NCBI RefSeq assembly: GCF_003937945.1
Contig: NZ_RSEC01000048.1
Location: forward strand, 124,001-188,000
Direction: 5' to 3'
DNA length: 64,000 nucleotides
From: Amycolatopsis eburnea
GTDB lineage: Bacteria; Actinomycetota; Actinomycetes; Mycobacteriales; Pseudonocardiaceae
Shown here: positions 59,176 through 64,000 of the stretch, piece by piece
How positions within the stretch are numbered: the first letter of the stretch is position 1
How the letters are laid out: each line of letters opens with the position of its first letter
Program-made: the position numbers and the translations under genes
Notes under the pieces: model-generated
Told to the model about the DNA's origin: nothing
Database searches by the model: none
The model's input: only the letters and a program-made list of their open reading frames with translations

Positions 59176-60224
59176 TGCTCTCCCACTTCGCCGCGGCCGC
59201 GGTGTCCCTGGCCGCCGTGACCGCCGGGCCGTCGCCCGGCTTCGTGCCCGCCGCCGACCGCGAAATCGTCTTCACCGTCGACGGGACGGCGACGTACGGC
59301 ACCCTGCACGTCCCCGCGCACCGCGCCGGGCAACGGCTGCGCGCCGCGTTGCTGCTGCCCGGCAGCGGCCCCACCGACCGCGACGGCAACCAGCCACCCC
59401 ACACGTCTCCCGGCACGCTGGCGCAGGTGGCCGGCGCGCTCGGCGACGACCGGGTCGCCACGCTGCGCTTCGACAAGTACGGCACCGGCCGCACCGGCCT
59501 CGGCGCCTACCGCGACCACCCGGAAACCCTGGACTTCCCCGCGTTCGTCCGCCAGGCGAAGGCCGCCTACGAGTCGTTGCGCGACCAGCCGGAGACCGAC
59601 CGGCACGCGCTGCTGGTCGTCGGGCACAGCGAGGGCGCGATGACCGCGTTGCTGCTCGGCGGCACTGTCCAGCCGCGGCCGGCCGGGCTGGCCCTGCTGC
59701 AGCCACAGGCGATCCGCTTCCTGGACCTGGTCGCGCTGCAACTGCACGCCCAGACCGCCGAGGCGGCCCGGCAGGGCCAGTTCACCCCGGAGCAGCAGCA
59801 CGCGATCGACGCGGCGATCGACGCCGCCGTCACCGCCCTGCGCGAACACCGGCCGGTCGACACCAGCGACCTGCCGCCCGCCCTCGCCCAGCTCTTCGCC
59901 GCGTTCCAAGGGCCGAGCAACCGGTTCGTGGCGAGCGACGACGCCGTCTACCCGCCGGACGCCGCCGCGGCCCTGCGCCCGGGGACGAGGGTGCTGCTGA
60001 CCTGCGGGACGAACGACAGCCAAGTCCCGTGCGCCACAACGGATGCCTTGGCCGCGGCCCTGCGCCGCGCGCACGCGAGCGGACCGGGCCGGGTGCCGCT
60101 GCCCGGCGTGGACCACCTGCTGCACGACGCCGATCACCCGGACGCCCTCGCCCCGGCCGCGCTCGACGCACTTCACCGGTTCGCGGGTGTCGTGCCACGG
60201 CCCTCCCGTTCGTCGGGTAAATGA
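59175..60224 (+). CDS. alpha/beta hydrolase, probably secreted esterase
   Basis: 349 residues with an N-terminal hydrophobic stretch (LSHFAAAAVSLAAVTAG) that may be a signal peptide. The fold is the dienelactone-hydrolase/esterase type: LLLPGSGPTDRDGNQ (oxyanion side), RFDKYGTGRTG, and the nucleophile elbow VVGHSEGAMTALLLG (Ser in GHSEG). The catalytic Asp is in TCGTNDSQVP and the His in LPGVDHLLHDAD. Residues between 195 and 245 form a lid. It overlaps the PH-like gene at its start and is followed at a short distance by the second hydrolase-like gene, all under the upstream TetR. Confidence 0.85.
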   Translation: MLSHFAAAAVSLAAVTAGPSPGFVPAADREIVFTVDGTATYGTLHVPAHRAGQRLRAALLLPGSGPTDRDGNQPPHTSPGTLAQVAGALGDDRVATLRFDKYGTGRTGLGAYRDHPETLDFPAFVRQAKAAYESLRDQPETDRHALLVVGHSEGAMTALLLGGTVQPRPAGLALLQPQAIRFLDLVALQLHAQTAEAARQGQFTPEQQHAIDAAIDAAVTALREHRPVDTSDLPPALAQLFAAFQGPSNRFVASDDAVYPPDAAAALRPGTRVLLTCGTNDSQVPCATTDALAAALRRAHASGPGRVPLPGVDHLLHDADHPDALAPAALDALHRFAGVVPRPSRSSGK

Positions 60225-60250
60225 CGACTCGGCTGATCCGGAGGTTCACG

Positions 60251-61096
60251 ATGCACTCGACGTTCCGCACGCCCGGCGGCGTCACCCTGGGAGTGGAGCA
60301 CTTCGGCGACCCGGCGGCGCCCTTGGTGCTGCTCGCGGGTGGCCCGACCATGCTGTCCTGGCCCGACGCGCTGTGCGTGGCGCTCGCCGGGGGCGGACGC
60401 CACGTCGTGCGCTACGACCTGCGGGATTCCGGCGCGTCGACGACCGTCGACCCCGAGACGCCGGGGTACACGCTGCGCGACCTCGCCGCCGACGCCGTCG
60501 CCCTCGCGCGGGGGCTCGACGACCGGCCGGCGCACCTGGCGGGCATCGGCGTCGGCGGCATGGTCGCCCAGGTCGCCGCGCTGGACCACCCCGGCGCGTT
60601 CGCCGCGCTCACCCTCACCGGGACGCGGCCGGTCGCGCCGGGCCCGGTCGACCCCGACCTGCCCGACCACGACGCGGCGGCGATGCGACGGCTCTTCGCG
60701 CTGCCGTCGCCGGACTGGTCCGACCGCACCGCCGTGGCGGACCGCGCCGCCGCCGCGGCGGCGATCCTCGGCGACGACCCCGCCGCCGCCCGTGTGCGGG
60801 CCGGGCGCGTCTTCGACCGCACGCCGGGCACCGAGCCCGCGGTCCAGCTGGCCAACCAGGTGGGCACGGTGTTCTCCCGGCTCGACTGCCGGCCGCGCTG
60901 GCGCGAGCGGCTGCCCGGGCTCGCGCTGCCGACGCTCGTGGTGCACGGCCGCCGCGACCCGTTCTTCCCGCTCGGCAACGGCGAAGCCCTCGCCCGGGAG
61001 ATCCCTGGCGCGCGGCTGCTCGTGCTCGACGAAGCCGCCACCGCCATCCCGGACGCGGCCGCAGACGAGGTCGCGGCGGCGATGCTCGCGTTGTAG
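60251..61096 (+). CDS. alpha/beta-hydrolase-fold protein with lost catalytic residues
   Basis: 281 residues from ATG 60251, chosen because GGAGG lies six bases upstream. It has the full alpha/beta-hydrolase layout (VLLAGGPTMLSWPDAL, VRYDLRDSGASTTVD, LAGIGVGGMVAQVAALDHP, LVVHGRRDPFFPL). At the nucleophile elbow the expected GxSxG is GIGVGG, with Val in place of Ser. The usual C-terminal His region is EAATAIPDAAADE and has no His. The acid residue is present. So the protein should not be an active hydrolase. It may have become a binding or regulatory protein, or is decaying; the frame is otherwise intact. Confidence 0.8.
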   Translation: MHSTFRTPGGVTLGVEHFGDPAAPLVLLAGGPTMLSWPDALCVALAGGGRHVVRYDLRDSGASTTVDPETPGYTLRDLAADAVALARGLDDRPAHLAGIGVGGMVAQVAALDHPGAFAALTLTGTRPVAPGPVDPDLPDHDAAAMRRLFALPSPDWSDRTAVADRAAAAAAILGDDPAAARVRAGRVFDRTPGTEPAVQLANQVGTVFSRLDCRPRWRERLPGLALPTLVVHGRRDPFFPLGNGEALAREIPGARLLVLDEAATAIPDAAADEVAAAMLAL

Positions 61097-61104
61097 CCGG
61101 CCGG

Positions 61105-61550
61105 GCTCGCGGTGCCCGAGCAGGCCGGGGCGCCTATCCCCCGTGCCGACGGCCTGCTTCGGCGCCTGGAAACCCCCGATCCGCTCCTCCAGCAACTCCG
61201 CCAGCCACAACGGAGTCCGGTCCTCGAACATCGGGCCGACGAGCCGGAGACGTCCGCCTGGCTCGCGGTGCCGAGCAAGCCGAGGCGCCTATCCCCCAGC
61301 GCCAACAGCCCGCTTCGGCGCCTGGAAACCGCCGATCCGCTGCTCCAGCAACTCCGCCAGCCACAACGGAGTCCGGTCCTCGAACATCGGGCCAACGAGC
61401 CGGAGACGTCCGCCTGGCTCGCGGTGCCGAGCAAGCCGAGGCGCCTATCCCCCAGCGCCAACAGCCCGCTTCGGCGCCTGGAAACCACCGATCCTCTCCT
61501 CCAGCAACTCCGCCAGCCACAACGGGGTGCGGTCCTCGAACATCGGGCCG
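61105..61550. repeat. tandem ~156-bp repeat of the amidase 3' end
   Basis: Almost three units of ~156 bp. The right-most unit is inside the amidase gene and encodes its last ~30 residues; the two left units, beyond the stop codon, repeat the same sequence (landmarks GCGCCTATCCC at about 61130, 61285 and 61441) with a few changes. Confidence 0.9.
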
Positions 61551-62896
61551 ACCAACTGCACCCCCACCGGCAGGCCCTCCGGGGAAAGGCCCGCCGGGAT
61601 CGCGGTCGCGGGCAGGCCGGGCATCGTGGCCAGGCCTGCCCACACGAGCTGGTCGAAGTACGGGTACTCCGCGCCGTCGACGGTGATGCGGCGTTCCATC
61701 GGGTTGGGGTGGTGGTCGTGCGGGAACGCCGGGGTCGGCGTGATCGGGCACAGCACCGCGTCGAACTCCGTGAACAGCTGCCGCCAAGCCTGGCGGTGGA
61801 GGTCGCGGCGGTGGTTCGCCTCCAGCCAGTCGCTGTGGCTGAACGCCATCGCGCGCAGCCGCACGGCGTCCAGGCCGGTGGCGCGGGCCTCGAGGCGCTC
61901 CAGGGATTCGATCGGGAACCGCCTGATCGAGCCCGAGATCAGCAGCTGCATGTACAGCGTCGCCGCCTCGGACAGGTCGGGCAGCAGCGCGCTGTGGTGC
62001 TCCACCCGGGCGCCGCCGTCCTCGAGCGCGGCCGCCACCCGGTGCACGCCCGCCCGGACCGCGGCGCTGGTCGGGATGAGCGGGTGGTCGTCGAGGACCA
62101 GGACGCGGTGGTCGCCGATCCGCTCGTGGCGGGCGGGTGGCAGGGCGATCCGGTGCGCCACGCCGTGGGTCAGCGGGTCCGGTCCGGCCATGACGTCGAG
62201 CAGGAGCGTGAGGTCGCGGGCGCTGCGGGCCATCGGGCCGACGACGGCGAGGTCGAGGTCGACCGGCAGCGCCGGCTCGGCCGGGGGGACCATCCCGCGG
62301 ACGGCCGCCAGCCCGAGGGTCGGCTTGTGCGCGTAGACGCCGCAGAAGTGCGCCGGGGTGCGCAGCGAGCCGGCGATGTCGGAGCCGAGGGACAGCGCGC
62401 CGAAGCCGGCCGCCAGTGCCGCCGCCGAACCGCCGGAGGAGCCACCCGAGGTGCGTCCGGGGTCCCACGGGTTGGTGGTCGTGCCGTAGAGGTCGTTGAA
62501 GCTCTGGATGTCCTGCAGCCCCAGCGGCACGTTGGTCTTGCCGAGCACCACCGCGCCCGCCGCCTTGACCCGCGACACCTGCACCGCGTCCTCGGCGGGC
62601 ACGAAGTCCCGGTGCGGCGGCATGCCCCAGGTCGTGGGCAGCCCGGCGACGTTGTACGACTCCTTGACCGTCACCGGGACGCCCAGCAGCGGCCGGTCTT
62701 CCCCGCGGGCGCGGGCCTCGTCAGCGCGCTGGGCGGCGGCCCGTGCCCGCTCGAAGTCCGGCACGCAGATCGCGTTGATCACCCCGTCGTCGCGCTCGAT
62801 GCGGGCGATCGCCTCGTCGGTCAGCTCCACCGACGTCACTTCACCGGCGCGCAACGCGGCCAAGAGTTCTCCGGCCGTCCGAAAGCTCGATTCCAT
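61445..62896 (-). CDS. amidase-signature-family enzyme
   Basis: 483 residues from ATG 62896. The Ser-cisSer-Lys triad of the amidase signature family is visible: Lys78 in GVPVTVKESYNV, Ser153/154 in RTSGGSSGGSAAALAAG, and Ser177 in GSDIAGSLRTPAHF. Length and motif spacing match family members such as GatA-like amidases and nylon-oligomer or peptide amidases. It is a single gene outside the GatCAB context, so a catabolic or detoxifying amidase is more likely. The 3' end has been duplicated in tandem beyond the stop codon. It is divergent from the TrmB-LuxR regulator with 125 bases between starts, and may be under its control. Confidence 0.92.
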   Translation of the reverse strand: MESSFRTAGELLAALRAGEVTSVELTDEAIARIERDDGVINAICVPDFERARAAAQRADEARARGEDRPLLGVPVTVKESYNVAGLPTTWGMPPHRDFVPAEDAVQVSRVKAAGAVVLGKTNVPLGLQDIQSFNDLYGTTTNPWDPGRTSGGSSGGSAAALAAGFGALSLGSDIAGSLRTPAHFCGVYAHKPTLGLAAVRGMVPPAEPALPVDLDLAVVGPMARSARDLTLLLDVMAGPDPLTHGVAHRIALPPARHERIGDHRVLVLDDHPLIPTSAAVRAGVHRVAAALEDGGARVEHHSALLPDLSEAATLYMQLLISGSIRRFPIESLERLEARATGLDAVRLRAMAFSHSDWLEANHRRDLHRQAWRQLFTEFDAVLCPITPTPAFPHDHHPNPMERRITVDGAEYPYFDQLVWAGLATMPGLPATAIPAGLSPEGLPVGVQLVGPMFEDRTPLWLAELLEERIGGFQAPKRAVGAGG

Positions 62897-63021
62897 GGAT
62901 CCGAAGCTAACGACCCGCTGGTGGGGGCACGAAATTTCGTTTCACACAACGCCGCGCACCGGGACGGATGTCTCAATTCCTGTCCGCTGAACGGCTGTGT
63001 CCGCGTTGTACGTTGTGCCTT

Positions 63022-64000
63022 GTGCTGGAAGCGCTGGGCATGACTCCCGACGAAGAACGGGTCTACCGCGTGGTCGTCGGCGGCTACCGGAGCGCCCCTG
63101 GCGAGATCGCGGGCAAGGCGGGGGTGCGCCGCGGCGAGGTGGACGCCATCCTGGCGGTCCTGCTGGCGAAGGGGCTCGTCAGCAAGGCGGGCGAGCACTA
63201 CGTGTCCGCGCCACCGGACGTCTCGCTCGGCCCGCTGCTGGTGCACGGCCAGGAGAAGCTGGAGGCCGCCCGCGCCGCCGTGTCACAGCTGGCCGAGGAG
63301 TACCGCGGCAGCGTGCGGCGGCGGGACTCCGCGCAGCTCGTCGAGGTCATCACCGGGGTGGACGCGATCCGGCGGCAGGCGCTCAGCATCCAGCGCGGTG
63401 CCCGCGAAGAGTCGCTGTGGTTCTGCCTGGAGGGCAACGTCGCGATGGCGGCGTCGGAGAACGTCGAGGAGGCGCTGGCGCAGGCCCGCGGCGTGCAGTA
63501 CCGCGTGATCTACGAGACCGGACTGCTCGAAGAACCCGGCCGGATCGCCAACGTCCTGGAGGGGATCGAGGGTGGCGAGATCGCCCGCTCGATCTCGAAG
63601 CTGCCGGTGCGCCTGGCCATCTCCGATCGCAAGGTGGCGCTGTGCCCGCTGGTCAGCCACGACAGCGACGGCGAGCCCACCGCCGCGCTCGTGCGGGAAA
63701 GCAGCCTGCTGTCCGCGCTGGTCGCGTTGTTCGAGGTCTACTGGGAACGCGCGTCGCCGCTGCGGATCGGCGACACCGCGCCGTCGAGCCACCTCGACCC
63801 CGACGAGCGGCGGCTGCTGTCCCTGCTGATCAGCGGGGTAAGCGACAAGTCGATCGCGACGCAGCTCGACGTCAGCTACCGGACCGTCCAGCGGCGGCTG
63901 CAGGACCTGATGCGCCGGGTCAACGTCCGCACCCGGATGCAGCTGGCCTGGCAGGCCAGCAAGCTCGGCTGGCTGGACGAGCCGAGCCCCGGGCGCCTCC
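63022..64000 (+). CDS. TrmB-like/LuxR-type transcriptional regulator, cut by the window edge
   Basis: Starts at GTG 63022 and is still open at the right edge (326 codons). The N-terminal winged helix resembles TrmB: ALGMTPDEERVYRVVVGGYR, IAGKAGVRRGEVDAILAVLL and AKGLVSKAG. A central region (residues ~90-250) is the sugar- or ligand-sensing-like domain. The C-terminal LuxR helix-turn-helix is DERRLLSLLISGVSDKSIA, TQLDVSYRTVQRRLQDLM and RRVNVRTRMQLAW. This two-HTH architecture is common in actinobacteria. The divergent arrangement suggests control of the amidase gene. Confidence 0.88.
   Translation, partial: MLEALGMTPDEERVYRVVVGGYRSAPGEIAGKAGVRRGEVDAILAVLLAKGLVSKAGEHYVSAPPDVSLGPLLVHGQEKLEAARAAVSQLAEEYRGSVRRRDSAQLVEVITGVDAIRRQALSIQRGAREESLWFCLEGNVAMAASENVEEALAQARGVQYRVIYETGLLEEPGRIANVLEGIEGGEIARSISKLPVRLAISDRKVALCPLVSHDSDGEPTAALVRESSLLSALVALFEVYWERASPLRIGDTAPSSHLDPDERRLLSLLISGVSDKSIATQLDVSYRTVQRRLQDLMRRVNVRTRMQLAWQASKLGWLDEPSPGRL

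Noticed and set aside
61105..61550. CRISPR-like array
   Set aside because: The units are ~156 bp, contiguous and coding-derived, with no unique spacers and no cas genes.

Overview
The window is high-GC actinobacterial DNA with frequent GTG/TTG starts, ATGA gene overlaps, LLM-type F420-dependent enzymes, YhgE/MmpL transporters and TetR regulators. The gene content fits a Pseudonocardiaceae-type actinomycete (Amycolatopsis-like), which is an inference from style and content and not from a database match. There is no CRISPR array, no rRNA and no complete tRNA. REGION 1 (1-34.6 kb) is accessory DNA. It opens with the end of an ISL3 element. Next comes a tight operon (1.3-10 kb) of a thiamine-diphosphate enzyme, a ManC-type nucleotidyltransferase and three divergent SIR2-domain proteins with helical C-terminal parts; the third is frameshifted. 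A convergent three-gene set (vWA-OmpA protein, four-helix membrane protein, vWA protein) and a Nudix-winged-helix regulator follow. From 14.7 to 28.6 kb lies what looks like a small specialised-metabolite or modified-sugar cluster: an LLM oxidoreductase, two tandem TauD-type dioxygenases, a coupled HIT / GalT-like / sulfotransferase operon, a methyltransferase, and a five-gene overlapping operon of transketolase, sugar phosphate cyclase, BadF-type kinase, inositol-monophosphatase-type phosphatase and phosphohexomutase. That set resembles the enzyme logic that turns sedoheptulose 7-phosphate into an activated C7-cyclitol, with the ManC-like enzyme at 2.9 kb as a candidate activating step. The region ends with an NRPS remnant, a frameshifted cutinase-like gene and two IS110-type elements, one of which is bracketed by unusual ~93-bp inverted repeats. 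REGION 2 (34,605-48,644) is a ~14-kb integrative element. It is bounded by an exact 48-bp direct repeat corresponding to the anticodon arm to 3' end of tRNA-Ala(GGC), with a tyrosine integrase at its left end. Cargo: a lipoprotein, an I36-like secreted protein, an HTH-NTPase-TM-propeller protein, a 1,624-residue HTH-NTPase-TPR protein and transposase remnants. Neither boundary copy carries the tRNA 5' half, and both right ends share a 36-bp sequence, so region 1 may itself end an earlier element inserted at the same tRNA. REGION 3 (about 49-64 kb) looks like ordinary chromosome: small membrane genes, DUF4383 protein, SDR, manganese catalase, a YhgE / MMPL-ATPase transporter pair with a divergent TetR regulator, a second self-regulated TetR operon with alpha/beta hydrolases (one lacking its catalytic residues), an amidase with its 3' end duplicated in tandem, and a TrmB-LuxR regulator running off the right edge. 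The best candidate for an undescribed system is the transketolase-cyclase-kinase-phosphatase-mutase operon with the neighbouring HIT/GalT/sulfotransferase and dioxygenase genes; the second is the TPP enzyme / nucleotidyltransferase / triple-SIR2 operon.
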